A stretch of 64,000 nt of DNA from Budorcas taxicolor (GCF_023091745.1 NC_068910.1:38737272-38801271); one strand, 5' to 3'. Shown: positions 10,131 to 22,499, numbered from the stretch's first letter. The notes: generated by a model from the letters alone, not told the origin. Numbers and translations: made by a program.

Positions 10131-12310
10131 CTTTACTACTCTCTTAGGTTGGATAAGTAACTCCAAATCTCGAGCCCTTCTCACATTGTAATTCAAGATC
10201 TAAAGCTGTAAATTTCCTTTAAGATTATTTTAGCTGTATCCTACATGTTTTGATATGTAGCATTTTTTATTTTTATTGAATTTGAAATACTTTCTTGTAT
10301 CTACTATCATTTCTTACATCTATGAGTTGTTTAGAAGTATTTCACATTTTCAGTTGTATGGGGGATTTCTAGTTCTGTCTGTTTAGAAAAATGTTTTATG
10401 ACTTAGTTGTAGGTTGGTCAGACAATATGATCTGTATGCTATCAGTTCTTTAAAACTGGAGAGCCTTGCTTTATGGCTTAGCTTGTGACCTATTTTTATG
10501 CTTATTCCAGTGTGCTGGAAAGAATATGCTTTTTCCAGCCTAGAGTGCAATATCTATTATATGAATTCATTAGTTTTTTGGTTTTTTTTTTGATTGTTGC
10601 TTTTTGTCTGTTGCATCTTTTAAGACAGTTGTTAAAATGTCCCACTGTTAATTTTCTGGGGTTATAGAACTATTCTGCATCCTATTTATGTTGGTGATTA
10701 TATAATATATGTATGTGTTGAAACTTGTAGAACTATATACCGAAAAAATGAATTTTACTGCATGTAAAAATTTCGAAAGGTTTAAAAATTGCCCACTATT
10801 ACCATGGATTTGTAATTTTGCATTGTATTGTAATTTTTAAGTTCTTTTGGCAAGATTTTTTGGTTTTTAGTTTAGTGACATTATGTCAGTAAAGGCTAAC
10901 ACTTGTAAAATTGTTATAGCTTCCTGGTGAGCTAAGTGTTTTATCATTACACAGGGAACATTTTTATCTGTTTTATGTCATGAGGTCTGTTGTTGTCTGT
11001 TACTAATAAACCCACACCAGAGTTGTTTTAGTTAGTATTTATTTGGTATAACATTTTAAATTATATCATTATGCTTTGGAGATGTCTCTCATAAGCTTCA
11101 CATAACTGGATTTTTAAAACTATTCTGATTATCTTTGTCTATTAATTAGAATGTTTAGTCCATATACATTTGTTGTAATTACTGATGGTTTTGGATTTAC
11201 AAACTTAGTTTTTGTTTTTCTTTCTTACCTCATTTTCTTTCCCCTCTCTTGCCTTCTCTAAATTTCATGGAAGGCTTTTTATGTTGTTGTCCATTCCATT
11301 TTTTCCCCTTCTACCAGGTTGAGGGTTATACTTTGTTTATTGTAGCAGTTACTCAAGATAGTTCAATGTATGTATCTAATTAAGCCTAATGTTAATAACT
11401 ATTGCTATTTTCTGCTACAAGACAATGACCTTAAATTTTAGAACATTTTGATTTCCATCACCCTCTCTGAGTATGCTCTTTCTAGTACCTTATATTTTAT
11501 GTAAGCTTGCATATGAGATATGTTTTTTTATATTGACTTATAATATGTCCTTTTCACATGGACTTATATTTTAGAATTCATCAAACTGTATATCTGGGGT
11601 AATTGTCTCTCTACTTCAGAAACATTCTATAGAATTTAGAGTGTTTGTTAATGGTAAAATCTCTTATTTTCTTTGAATATACTCATTTTTTGTTTGTTTG
11701 TCTGAAAACTTTGCTTTTATTCTCAAGTGATAGTTTTTCTTGGTATAAAACTGTAAGTGGGTGAGTACTTTGTCTTAGCATTGTTCTTTTTTTGAAGAGG
11801 GTTCCATTTTTACTGTTAAAAGCAATTGGCAGAAACTTAGAATTTTTCTCTCTGACTTTAGGATCTGTTCTGTCTTTGCTTTTTGAAGTTTTTTATTGGT
11901 TTGATTCCAGGTGTTGATTTTTTTTATCCTGCATAATACTTGTTAGATTCCTAGATTGAGGCTATTTTTTTATAATAATCATTGAAAATTTGAGCCATTA
12001 TCTATTGGAATACTTGCTTTCCCACTGTCTGTTGTCTTTTGGAACTTTAGTTGGATTATGTTTCTTAATCTCTTCATCTTTCCATCTTTGCTTTCTAGCT
12101 TGTACTCTGAATGGTTTCTTTCTGCTCTATCTTTGCTAATTCTGTTTTATTCTAATCTGGTTTCAGTTCTGTCAATATTTTTCATTTCTGAAAGCTCTCT
12201 TTGTATCCTCTAAAAATGTTTAATCATTCCTTCGTATTCTGCCATGCTTTCCAGCCTCTATTTTACATCTGTTGCATAAAAGACAGAATAGGTTGTTTTG
12301 TAAAGACAAT
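10131..12310 (-). mobile_element. Old L1, antisense, main piece
   Basis: A long antisense L1 of an old (L1M-like) family. Recognisable stretches include 'cctttaagattattttagct', 'acatgttttgatatg' and 'tttagtccatatacatttg', then near the end 'ttatctattggaatacttg'. It is AT-rich and has no intact frame. It covers most of the AT-rich block of this part of the window. Confidence 0.75.
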
Positions 12311-12682
12311 GCTAAATTTTAAAAATAATTTTATTTAATTTATTTGTTTCTTTTTGGCTGTGCTGGGTGTTTGTTGCTGCACAGGCTCCCCCCCCCCCCC
12401 CCCCCCCCCAGTTGCAGAGAACAGAGTCTATAGCAGCAGTGTGTATGCTTCTCTTCGGGATGGCTTGTTGCAGAGCATGGTCTCCAGGGTGGGTGGACTT
12501 CAGTAGTTGCAGTGTGTGGGCTCAGTAACCGTAGCTCCTGGGCTCTGTAGCACAGGCTCAGTAGTTGTGGCACATGGGCTTAGTTGCTCTGTGGCACATG
12601 GGATCCTTCCAGATCAGGGATCCAACCCATGTTCCTTGCATTGGCAAGCAGATTCTCTACCACTGAGCCAACAAGGAAGCCC
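12311..12682 (-). mobile_element. CHR-type SINE
   Basis: A cetartiodactyl CHR SINE in antisense: 'tttctttttggctgtgctgg', 'cttcagtagttgcagtgtg', 'cacatgggcttagttgctc', 'agatcagggatccaaccc' and 'accactgagccaacaagg'. It sits within the old L1 and carries a 22-base C tract. Confidence 0.85.
12388..12409 (+). repeat. Poly-C tract, 22 bases
   Basis: An uninterrupted C22 inside the CHR SINE, where other copies have mixed sequence. It is probably slippage-prone. Confidence 0.95.
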
Positions 12683-12683
12683 A

Positions 12684-12835
12684 AATCATAGTTTTAAAAT
12701 ATTCTGTCTAAAAATTGTAAGAGGTGAATTCTCTACAAGTCTTAATCTATTTTCCATAGAGGCTGGTTGTAAAACTGATATCTTATTTCCCTGTATGTTT
12801 TGTGATTTTGACTATTGCTTCTGTTTCTTCCTCAG
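12684..12835 (-). mobile_element. Old L1, antisense, last piece
   Basis: The text after the CHR SINE ('ccctgtatgttttgtgattt', 'gactattgcttctg') continues the antisense L1 that stops at 12310. Confidence 0.5.
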
Positions 12836-13747
12836 CATCCCAAGTTTCATCTCATTGGTCAGTACTGGGTTCTATACTATTTCTAGCTGCAAGGAATTTG
12901 GGGGAAGCAGCCAGGGAAAGAGATGTTAGAAATAGCTAGGGTAGACAACAAGACTTCTATAATGTGATATGCTGATTGCAACAGAGGGCTCCACATGGTT
13001 TTCCTTTATCTGATTTGTAGTGTTTTCAGTGGTTAAAGAATACTGACTTTTGTCAAGAGTAAATACTTCAATGTATCTGTGTGTAAGAACAAAGTTTTTT
13101 CCCAGTTGAAGTTAACCTTGTATAGCCATCTTAAATGGAAGCAGGCAACCAAGTGTGTTCACCAGATGCCAGTATCCACCTTTAATACTGTGGTTATTAA
13201 TGAGAACAGATAACTTAATGAGTGATAGCCATTTGATTTTTTTATTTGTTGGCTGCCATATGAGAGGTATGCCCCAAGTGAATTTTTTTTTTTCTTTTTG
13301 TTCATAATTCCTTTGTTTGGCCAAGTGAGTGGGACTAGGTGAAGACATGACTGGGTTTCCACCGATCAAGTCTGGGGGCCATCTATCTCAGTTATTTTGG
13401 AATGACACTGCCAGTTTGCAAAGGGAAATGGATAGTCATAGATCTTATCGTCATCTGTCATCCCTCTTACGTGATGGTGATGTTGGAGGGTCATTCTGTG
13501 AGCTTGCCCTTTGGTTTGCTTTCACTGGAACAGGTTCATAGGGACCAAAAGCTTACTTACAGTATCCAAAACAGTTTGCTCTTGGATCCTCAAAAAGATT
13601 AAGCTGGAGAGAAAAACTTAAAATAAATTAGATGATCTATTTCAAGTTCAATGTTTTTTTTCCTTTCTCAACTTGAGGAGGAAGTAATTTTTCTTGGAAA
13701 GTGGTAGGGAAATCTTTGCTTTCTCATTTCTAGTGCTTATGTATGGA
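12836..13747. other. Unique DNA
   Basis: No recognised gene or repeat. A T run lies near 13281-13292. Confidence 0.5.
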
Positions 13748-13985
13748 GGCTGCATATGGTATAGAAAGGAACTTGGCTCTGGAAGCATCATCATTGGGTT
13801 CAAATCCTGATGAGTATGTGATCTTGGGCAAAGTATTTAATTTTTCTGTCTTGGTTTGCTCATGAGTAAAATGATAACAACTTTAGAGGGTTTAGGAGAC
13901 TCAAGGGTATAAGAAGCACTGTGAGAGCAAAGCCAAGGTCACTGTAAGTGGGTACCTAGCACTCAACATTATTATCATGATGATG
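13748..13985 (+). mobile_element. MIR SINE
   Basis: A sense MIR: 'cttggctctggaagcatc', 'gggttcaaatcctgatga', 'atgtgatcttgggcaaag' and 'tacctagcactcaacatt'. Confidence 0.75.
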
Positions 13986-14177
13986 ATAAGGGTTTTTTTT
14001 TTCCTTATTTTTGAGTTTTGCTTCTGAGCTGGGAAAGGAATTCTCCATTTTTGGGGGAAAATAGAGTTGGGGAGCAGAAGACACCTTCTGAAGTCACGAT
14101 AAGAAGACATTGGAATTTCTCATGTCTGAGTGTGCATATACTCAACCCTTCCATTCACCTTTGTATATTCTGATCAT
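13986..14177. other. Unique DNA
   Basis: Nothing recognised apart from a T run near 13992-14001. Confidence 0.5.
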
Positions 14178-14300
14178 CATCTCAACTTAGCGAAGATGGT
14201 ACATTATAATCATTTCCTAGTTGAGGGAAGATGCCTGTATAGGCTATGAAACTTGCCCAAACTCAGAATTTTAGCAAATGATACAAATAGCAAGTCTCGC
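14178..14300 (-). mobile_element. MIR-like fragment
   Basis: 'gaaacttgcccaaactcag' and the text before it resemble the antisense MIR core. The match is weak. Confidence 0.35.
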
Positions 14301-14564
14301 TGCTAAGAGGGAACGCCTGGAGCTTTCCTCTGCTCAGAAGTTCTTGCCTCAGGGCTCTGCCTTGACTCTGGGTCTTACTTGAAGTGAGTTCTTCTGTCCA
14401 TTCAGTAGCAAATATGTGTTTGGCCTTCAGCCCACGAGTCTGCACAATGTATAATATTTTTGGTTGTTTCCTCTTAGCCTTAATCTCCACAAAAGGATTG
14501 CATGTCTGAAGATGGGACAAATAATTCAGGGAGTGAGGGGGCTGACTGGGAGTGTCCAGAAAGC

Positions 14565-14700
14565 AGCCTGGAATTACGAGTCAAAGGACCTGAGTCCTGG
14601 CCTTTGCTTTGTCCCTGACTATCAGTGTGGCCTCAGACAATGCTCTTGACTGGTTTGGGCCTTTGCCTCTTCATCTGTGACGTGAGAATGCTGGCCAGGA
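14565..14700 (+). mobile_element. MIR SINE fragment
   Basis: 'ggacctgagtcctggcctt', 'atcagtgtggcctcagacaa' and 'cctcttcatctgtgacg' follow the sense MIR core. Confidence 0.65.
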
Positions 14701-15194
14701 GAACGAAACGTGACGAAATTCTATTGACTGGCAATCCCATGCAAGGCCTGAGTTAGGCACAGTTTGTATTACAATTGTATTTACAACCTCTTAAATCACT
14801 CAGGTCCCCTCTATGTCTCTGATCGCTTTTAATCTCTAATTGATGAAAGATTAGGCCTAACATTTTGTTCTTGTATCCCGGTTGTAAGAAGCACATACCA
14901 ATCCCTCCAGTTTATCGCCTATGATTTTTTAATGTGGATAAACCCCATATATGCAGTTAAAAAAAACACTTGGCTAAGAAGTTATAGCAGTGTCTAAACT
15001 TACCCGGAATGGAAAGCCTTAACTAATAGAAGCAGTGAAAACCTGACTTCCTTATATTATGCTTCTGGGCTCCCTACCTCTGTGTTGCCATTGGTGACAT
15101 GGATTTACCTCTCTTACTTGTGCCCTGGTCCAATATGGCTTCAGAGGACTTGGCCATGTTGGGGCATGGTGGCGTATGGTGGTGATAACAGAGA
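14701..15194. other. Unique DNA
   Basis: No gene or repeat recognised. Confidence 0.5.
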
Positions 15195-15290
15195 TTTTAC
15201 AGTCGAACCTGAGTTCAAATATTGGTTTTTCCATTTACTATGTGCTGGTATCTCAGGACTCAGTTACTTAAGCTATAAAATATAGCTCAT
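15195..15290 (+). mobile_element. MIR SINE fragment
   Basis: 'acctgagttcaaatattgg' and 'ccatttactatgtgctgg' fit a decayed sense MIR. Confidence 0.45.
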
Positions 15291-15309
15291 AAAAACCCTC
15301 ATGAAAACC

Positions 15310-15448
15310 TTCTTTTATTGAACACACATTATATGCTGAGCACTGTGGTAAGTATTTTCTATACAATTTAGTCCTCCCAATTAGCCCATGAGATTTTTTT
15401 TCCTGTTTCACCTTTCAGAAAACTAAGATCAAGTGTTAGTCACCTCTT
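15310..15448 (-). mobile_element. MIR SINE
   Basis: An antisense MIR: 'ttattgaacacacattat', 'tgctgagcactgtggtaag', 'ctcccaattagcccatgag' and 'tttcagaaaactaag'. BovB begins at its right edge. Confidence 0.7.
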
Positions 15449-15760
15449 AGTTCAGTTCAGTCGCTCAGTCATGTCTGACTCTTTGTGACCCCATGAACTG
15501 CAGTATGCCAGGCTTCCTTGTCCTCTCTCTCCCAGAGTTTACTCAAATTCATGTTCATTGAGTCAGTGATGCCATCCAACCATCTCATCCTCTGTTGCCC
15601 CCTTCTCATCCTGCCCTCAATCTTTCCCAGCATGAGAGTCTCTTCTGATGATTCAGCTCTTCGAATCAGGTGGCCAAAGTATTGGAGCTTCAGCATCAGT
15701 CCTTTCAGTGAATATTCAGGACTGATTTCCTTTAGGACTGACTTGTTTGATCTCCTTCAA
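15449..15760 (-). mobile_element. BovB LINE 3' end
   Basis: Antisense BovB starting 'agttcagttcagtcgctcag' and running to 'tgatctccttcaa'. The minus strand still encodes the last part of the RTE protein (LKLQYFGHLIRRAESSEETL ... HTAVHGVTKSQT). 5' truncated. Confidence 0.92.
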
Positions 15761-16857
15761 CCCCACTTCCTACCCAATCACATTGGGATATAGGTCACTC
15801 TTCCAAATCCATGGGGTTGAGCTTCCAAAGGTACCAGAGTCATTTTCCTCCTTCCTACCCTGCAAAGATTTAGAGTTGTAGTGTGGTGGGTGGCATATGA
15901 AATAGACCAGACCATTTCTTGGCAGGAGGGCCTGAGATATCATTTAGGTAATTTTACTTCACTCTGTTAAAGTCACATTTTCTTCTGTACTCACTTCTGA
16001 TGCACATACAAGCCTGGCTCGGTCTGGGGACTGCCTGTGACAAAGTCATCCTACTTCTTATTTCCCATGTTGAATTAATAACCAGACCCTCTCTTAACTT
16101 CACGCGCTGGTCAGGGTTATGCAGGGTGATTGCATGAGTACTGGTCCAGGGGTTGTTAGTCACCTTTCAGTTTTTATTCCTTTAAATGAGATCTGTCCCC
16201 TGTCCTGCCTAGGTTTATCTTCAGTAGTAGATAAAGTTAATAAGACCTTCATCTGACTGTAAATGGCAGACACTGCCAAGATTCAATTGCAGTTGAATTA
16301 AAACCAGTGGAATTGAATTTGCTTAATTAATTGAGAATTATGTCTCAGTCAGTGTTCATCATCGGTTTTCTGCCTCTTGATTGTGCTGCTTTCTAAAGCC
16401 AAGTTTGAAATTCCTTTTCCATGACATGTTCTAGCCACATGAGTCAAGAATTTGAAGTAAAAGAGGGGTATGCCTGTGAGTGAAACTAGGGTATTCTCAT
16501 CTTTCTAGTAAACACTCAGTACTTTACTTCTCATTTCTCGGATGGACGTCAGTTTAATATAGTTCATGAAGTTTTGCGGCTGTTTGATTTCCCTCATGCA
16601 GAAAATAAATCTCAGCACCTTTTCCTGAAGCCCGTATTTCTTCTCTGGAAATGTACAGGTAGCGATGAAGGAAGCCTTTGTCCTGTTGATTGGAGTTGTG
16701 CTACTCACCTTTATACTGGTTACTTCCATTCTTTCAAGGTGACACAAAAGACGTGATTAGGGGAGGAACAGTGTCTTGCTCAAGTCATAAATTTCATCTG
16801 GGGGGTAAATTTGGGGACTAATGATTAAGATATCTTTTCATCTTAAAGAACTTCCCA
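15761..16857. other. Unique DNA
   Basis: No gene or repeat recognised on either strand. The short frames at 16505-16756 overlap on opposite strands and look like chance. Confidence 0.5.
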
Positions 16858-17023
16858 CGGAGCACAACCCAGTGTCACGACCTAAAGGGCTTGGGATGGG
16901 GTGGGAAGTGGGAGGGAGGTTCATGAGGGAGGAGACATTAATGTATACTTATGTCTCATTGTTCTGTGACAGAAACCAACACAACATTGTAAAACAGTCA
17001 TCCTTCAATTAAAAACAAAACAA
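16858..17023 (+). mobile_element. Ruminant L1 3' tail
   Basis: Sense L1 tail: 'gggagggaggttcatgaggg', 'gacagaaaccaacacaacat' and 'atccttcaattaaaaacaaa' (A-rich end). The 9-mer aacttccca at 16849-16857 and 17024-17032 is the target duplication. Confidence 0.85.
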
Positions 17024-17032
17024 AACTTCCCA

Positions 17033-18424
17033 GGACCCCACATTCTCTGTAAGTCAGAGGGACAAGTTTCAAGGAAGTGTTTGGTTTTTATCACTTGGGG
17101 TAAAACTGCTCCAGTTCTCACCTAATCTGTAAACCCTATTAAGAAAATTTAGGTTGTTAACTCGCTTTTCTCAGCCAAAAAAAAGAAAAAAGTCTTTGTG
17201 TTTCTAAGGAATCACTTTTCAGGAGCACATGGCTTGTTTTTCTTTTTGATCACAGAGGGCAAGTAACACAAAACACCCTTGGTTGTCCATTTAGCAGAAA
17301 AAAATTCTTAGTTTCTCTGGATTTTCTGATTTTTAGAAATCACTGCTTTAAAAGAGAATTATAGCATGAAAAAATATATATATTTTTAAAGTTTTCAAAT
17401 ACTGACTTTCTCTATAGTAAATGTTTAGATGAATACGGTGGTTTGCTTTTTCATGATTGACGAATGCACTGACATGGCTATATACTAATCTTTCTGTTTT
17501 ATCCCAGTGGTTTTTAAAATTAAAGTCACACATAATTTAAAGACTCATCAGGGCTGTTTAAAGCAGAGGTGCTCAAAATAATTTTTCTCTTGCAAAAAAA
17601 AAAAAGAAAAACAACCTTACAAGTTTCTAAAATCCTGACAGTTCCATGGTGAAGGAAGGATTTAAGTGCTTTGTTCATTTCTCACAAACATCTCTGTTGA
17701 AGTTGGAGAGATTTTTTTTTTTTTAACCTGAAACATTATAACTTTTTTTTTTTTCTCCAAACTCTGACTTGGATTGCCGAGATGTAGCAAATTGTCAGTG
17801 TTAACTATTGGTTTCTTTCCCTGGACCATTTCTCTGCATTTTCTCTTGTGGAGTTGAATCTGGTCTAGTCAATGCTCTGCACCATGTGGGCATTCAGAGG
17901 AAGGAAATGGGAGAAGGGAAAGGAGGTGGCTGTTTTCTACTAACTGAAAAGCCAACGGTGGTGGTTTTTTCCCTGCCCCCAAGGAAAAAAAACAAGATTT
18001 TCTTCTTGAGACATCCCTTCGATGCCTGTGTTTTCTTTGCGAGGCCGTTTTTTCTTGCTGATGAAATCAGTGTCTGCAGCATTTCCTGTGCTTTCCATCT
18101 CTCTCTTTATAGTTATAACATTCACCTGTCATTGAATCAGCTAACAGCTTGGCACATATCAGATAGAAAATTGTTCTTGGGGAGTGGGTTGATTTCTGGC
18201 TATTAAAAATTCCCCAAGACATCATCATTCTCTGAATAGGGCCACCTTGGAGATTTCTGCTACTTGTGTTATTAATATTTAGACCCTGCTCCAAAGGGCC
18301 ACAGACAGCTCCTTCTATACAGTTGGAACCCATTAAGTATAGATGCCTCAAGCCCCAGTGACAGCATAAAGACACTGATATATCTGCCACCTGAGTGCAG
18401 AGTAACCATTTAACCCACTGACAC
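17033..18424. other. Repeat-poor unique DNA
   Basis: No repeat is recognised. T/A runs lie at 17589-17605, 17711-17724 and 17742-17754. The open frames at 17808-18206 and on the other strand overlap fully, so neither is convincing. The stretch at 17990-18210 is free of repeats and could be a conserved non-coding element; this is inference only. Confidence 0.4.
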
Positions 18425-18525
18425 GCTGGCTCCTACCTCACAGGGTTGCAATGATGATTTTCTTGGCCGTTTCAGATAAATGATTTAGTGCCTGGTACAT
18501 AATAAATAATTGAAACTATTGGGTT
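18425..18525 (+). mobile_element. MIR 3' part
   Basis: 'tacctcacagggttgcaatg' and 'tagtgcctggtacataataa' are the sense MIR end. Confidence 0.65.
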
Positions 18526-19474
18526 TCTTGTGTCTGGCACATAATGTTCCTAAGCTGTTCAAAATAGAAAACCTGAGCACATTATCAGACCAATTATCTT
18601 TAAGTTAGATTTTATCCATGATATTAAGACAAGTGACATGCTTTGCCAACATGGGCTTGAAGTATATTTGAAACGTTGATTTGTGGAAGTTTGAGATGAC
18701 TCCCTTGGAAGCCAAAATGGCTGGAGAAAAAGAGAAGGACCAAGACCAGAACAGGGCTGTCTGGCCTTGTGTTTACATCTTACACGGAGCGCTTTCCCCA
18801 CTGTGTCGAGCAGACAGAGCTGAAGTGCTTGTGTATATGTATGTAAGGGGGTGGCGACTTGGCAGAGAAGATGCCAGCTGTGGCGTCTCACAGCAGAGGT
18901 TTGGAGGCTAAGGATGGGACTCCAGGGAAGTCCCTCCGCCACAGAGTGTGTTTTTTTTTGGTTTTGTTCTGGCCTTGGTCTGCACAAAGAAAGAAAAGAA
19001 AAGAGACAGAGACCAGCTGCTGGAGTCTAGAAGGGAATAGTGGGCCTGGGGGGAGAGTGTTAGAATCAGCCAGTGTCGTTGTGTTTCGGGGACGAATCTC
19101 TTACTTGCCCCTCCCTGTTGCTGAGATTGAGAGATGTAAAATCATGGGACGATTCAGAAACGTCTCCTTAGAAAAACACCATCTTCTCATCGCTTCAGTT
19201 TACAGGGCGTTTTGTGAGGACAGAGCTTTCTGATCTCTCAAGCACTGCCAAGAAATGCTTACGCTTCTTATCTAGAGAGTTTATTCCACATCTCAGTTAT
19301 AAAGGATTGAGTAGATGTTGCACAATTGACATTGGTCCTTGCCCTTGATAAAAGGTCATGAGAGAGCTAGCCCCAGCCTTGGCCGGTGATTTAGCACCAA
19401 TGCAATAAATACTTCCCCAGTTCTTGACATATTGATAATATATGCTAATTGAAGTGGGGTAGATAAAAAGATAA
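18526..19474. other. Repeat-poor unique DNA
   Basis: No repeat or exon recognised. GC content is a little higher at 18760-19060. Confidence 0.45.
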
Positions 19475-19610
19475 TACTCCATGTGCAGTGCTTTTAATAG
19501 TTTCTAAAGACTTACTCTCTTATACGAATGAGGAATTGGAAAATCAAAGAGGTCAGGTTGAGGTTATATCAGTGGTAAATCAGAGTTATAGCTGCAACTA
19601 TCCTGTTCTT
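19475..19610 (-). mobile_element. MIR SINE fragment
   Basis: 'cgaatgaggaattggaaaat' and 'tcagtggtaaatcagagtta' fit the antisense MIR core, with strong decay. Confidence 0.5.
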
Positions 19611-20149
19611 TTTCTCTTCTGTCTGAGACATGTTCCCTACTCTCAGTCAACTTAACTTTTAAGAGAAAAGATAATTGGGTGGACTCCCATGAATGTTTAT
19701 GGAGTACATTCTGGAGGTACCGTGTTGTAACAGCTTGACTGTTAATCTGGATCTCAGTATAGCAGCAGCCATCCTATTTGTACTTTTTATCTGTTTTTAA
19801 AGGGTACTTATCACAATTTTAGTGAAAAAATAGTTTGAGTAGCAGTTTATTCTATGTGTACCCTCTGTGGCTACACCATGGGCAGAGGTTGATCTTTCTT
19901 GTTGACCTGAGGATTCCCAACTCGAAATAAAGTACAGAACAGGTCTCAAGAAAATCTTATTGAAATCTGTAAAGAACAGAGAGGAGGTGCTGTTTTATTG
20001 ACATATCAAGTGCCATGGGAGCATAGATGAAGTCTGTTGGGGAAAGGGTTATTCACAAAAGTAGGGAGACTTTGGAAGAAGACATACTAAGCTAGATGAT
20101 GAAGGATGGATGGGAGTCAGAGATGAATGGAATGACAGGGGTTACAGTA
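19611..20149. other. Unique DNA
   Basis: Nothing recognised. Confidence 0.5.
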
Positions 20150-20315
20150 GATCAAGGGGAGAGGCATCAGCTCTCTCTCATAAGGGCGCTGATCCCATTC
20201 ACAAGGGCTCGGCCTCATGACCCAGTCCCTCTGCAAGTCTTTCAACATTGGATATTAGGTTTCAACATACAGTTTTCAGGTGACACAAACTTTGAGACCA
20301 CAGTAGTCTGTGAAA
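20150..20315 (-). mobile_element. MLT1/MST-type LTR fragment
   Basis: 'cataagggcgctgatcccat', 'tcacaagggctcggcctcat' and 'ggtttcaacatacagtttt', ending 'gacacaaactttgagaccac', follow the antisense 5' half of an MLT1A-like MaLR LTR. A non-coding fossil. Confidence 0.75.
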
Positions 20316-20589
20316 AGCAGATAAATTCTATTCACTTTGGTAGGTACAGAGACTCACTGTTGTCCATGAATATGGCATTTCTCAATAAGGATGGGAGCAA
20401 TACAGCATTCTTCCTATAATCAGAAGAGTACAATGTTTGACACATTACACATTTTCCAGAGTTCGAGAGAATAAATTTTTGTCCAGTTATGTATCAATAC
20501 TTTCCTTTAGAAACATTAATCCGGTAATACTAGGTATTGATCGAGTTAATAGATTTTTTTGTGTGTGCATAGCATGAATCAATTGAATT
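20316..20589. other. Unique DNA
   Basis: Nothing recognised. Confidence 0.5.
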
Positions 20590-20700
20590 AATGTTTTTGA
20601 TGCCTGCTGTGTTAGGCATCGTGGTAGGAGCTGGGGAGGTAGAGTGGTGAGCTCATCGGTGAATTGGGCTGGGGAGACAGAGGGCAGTAGGGAGGTAAGG
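20590..20700 (-). mobile_element. L2 3' end fragment
   Basis: 'tgctgtgttaggcatcgtgg' and 'gagctggggaggtagagtgg' look like the antisense L2 end (tgtgccaggcactgtgc ... ctggggatacagcag). Weak. Confidence 0.4.
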
Positions 20701-21279
20701 AAGCTAGATGGGAAGGTGTGAGGGTGAGATTGCAGGTTTCGTCAGCAAGATATATGGAGAGTAAAGGAGACTGAGGTTCTGGTTCACTCAACAGTGACCA
20801 TGAATCATGACTAGTGTCAGTGACAGAGCGTTTCTCTCATTGGTCATTGGGAGGATGATGGAAACATGTCCCTGATTTGCAAGGGTTATGTTGTGTCTTC
20901 TTGTTTGTGGATAGATTAATTGGATCACATGTGTCTGTAAATGATGGTGTAAATATATTTCTGATTACAATCCACAGAAAAAGCAAAGATGGCAATAAAA
21001 GAGCTGTTGCTCGTGTATCAATTGATAGAGCAACTCTCTCTAAGAACACATGGCGCTGGTGTGGGGACTGGGAGTGAAGAAAGATTTTATTACCAAGAGC
21101 ATGATCTACTGATGGAACTGAACCCACACAGTGTGTGTTTCCATCTGGCAGGGGCTGTGCTTTTGAAACAGTGTGCTCTGTTTCCATAGGGTTTTTGATA
21201 AATACTGAGCAGAGTGGAGTATTAGAGAATTCAGTGTTATTATTTATAGAAAGCACCGGAATCCCATAGTCAAAAATCA
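20701..21279. other. Unique DNA
   Basis: Nothing recognised. The opposing open frames at 20837-21256 and 20877-21077 have no family features. Confidence 0.45.
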
Positions 21280-21482
21280 GGGGATTTGAGGGCTTGGAAT
21301 TGATTGCAGAGATAGCTGAATCCAGTCATCCCTAATTCTCCCTGTCTTTTAAGTTAAGGAAGCTATTCTTGTGTGTTTACTAAGGTTAGGTGGTATAGCC
21401 AAGGTTGTACAGCTAATTATTACAGCACCTAGACCAGAACCTAGGTCCTCACAGGTAATGGATCACTCTTCAGCAGTTTAGT
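21280..21482 (-). mobile_element. MIR SINE
   Basis: 'ccaaggttgtacagctaatt' and 'gaccagaacctaggtcctca' are the antisense MIR core. The 5' part is more diverged. Confidence 0.6.
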
Positions 21483-21777
21483 GTCTATCCTTCCAGAATG
21501 TTTCCTGTTCTTTGAAAAACATATACGAGTATATAAACTTGTACATTTTTGTGAGCTGTCTTCAAGTTGTAATTATTCTTCTGCAACTTGATTTTCTCAC
21601 CTGGAAGTATTTCTTTAACCTGTATTTTTAAAAAGTCAGTGCCTATTTATTTTCAACTGTTGAGGATTATTCCACAGTATGGATATGTCAGAGCATGACT
21701 AAGCATTTGCTGAATGATATATCTGGATCTATATGAACAGTACTGAAATTTATATATCAAAAATTTATACAGCCCAC
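21483..21777. other. Unclassified, possible antisense LINE
   Basis: 'ctgcaacttgattttctcac' and 'gaggattattccacagtatg' recall the antisense 3' part of an old LINE. I cannot assign a family. Confidence 0.3.
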
Positions 21778-21985
21778 CCCCTACTTTGTGTCAGATGCTG
21801 TACTAAAATTAACTAATTTAATCTTTTAAGTGCCTCATGAAGCTTATCTGTTTTACAGATGAGGAAACTAAAATAGATAAGAAATTAAATAATTAGCTTA
21901 GCACTCATGGCTTGAAGCCAGGGTTTGAATGCAGGCAGTTCAGCTCCAAAGCCTGTGTTCTTAACCACTGCACTGTGCTGCGTTT
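21778..21985 (-). mobile_element. MIR SINE
   Basis: 'ctactttgtgtcagatgctg', 'tttacagatgaggaaactaa' and 'gggtttgaatgcaggcag' form a well preserved antisense MIR. Confidence 0.82.
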
Positions 21986-22116
21986 TACCTTACATTGCTC
22001 TGTGTTTACATATACAACTACTTTTGTGCATGAGTAGCATAGAAAAGGAATTATCAAAGCAACTTTTTAATGAAGAAATGACCAAACATTCAGACACAAG
22101 ATGGCTTCTGAATTGG

Positions 22117-22230
22117 GTTTTTTTTTAATTGGAGTATAATTGCTTTAAATGTTGTGTTTCTGCTGTACAAAGAAGTGAATCAGCTAAGCTTATACATGAA
22201 TTCCCCCCCTCCCCCTTGAGAGCTTCTCTC
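22117..22230 (-). mobile_element. Ruminant L1 3' tail
   Basis: A T run, then 'ttaattggagtataattgct', 'tttctgctgtacaaagaagt' and 'gaatcagctaagcttata', is the antisense 3' end of a ruminant L1, severely 5' truncated. Confidence 0.85.
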
Positions 22231-22239
22231 CCACCCTGT

Positions 22240-22362
22240 GGTATTTTTTAAAACTATTATTTTTTAAATTTTTTGACTGTGTCATGCAGGATATGGGATC
22301 TTAGTTCCCAGATCAGGGATTGAACCTGTGCCACATATGATGGATTCTTAACCACTGGAACT
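22240..22362 (-). mobile_element. CHR-type SINE, short
   Basis: 'ggatatgggatcttagttcc', 'cagatcagggattgaacc' and 'ttcttaaccactggaact' are the antisense CHR head end, directly beside the L1 tail. Confidence 0.75.
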
Positions 22363-22499
22363 AAATGCTTTTTATGGCTTACCACTCTTAGTCCCCACAG
22401 CACCTAGTCAGACAGAATCTATTACTTTAAGAAAACTACAGTGTGGTAGTAGTGGCCACAGATGACCTCAGATGGCCTCAGATCACTCACTCACTCTTT

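Noticed and set aside
17808..18206. Open frame of 132 codons in a repeat-poor region
   Set aside because: Minus-strand frames cover the same bases, and the translation has no recognisable family features.
22374..22380. atggctt as target duplication with 22101-22107 around the L1/CHR pair
   Set aside because: A 7-mer shared across two adjacent elements is weak evidence and the edges do not fit either element exactly.
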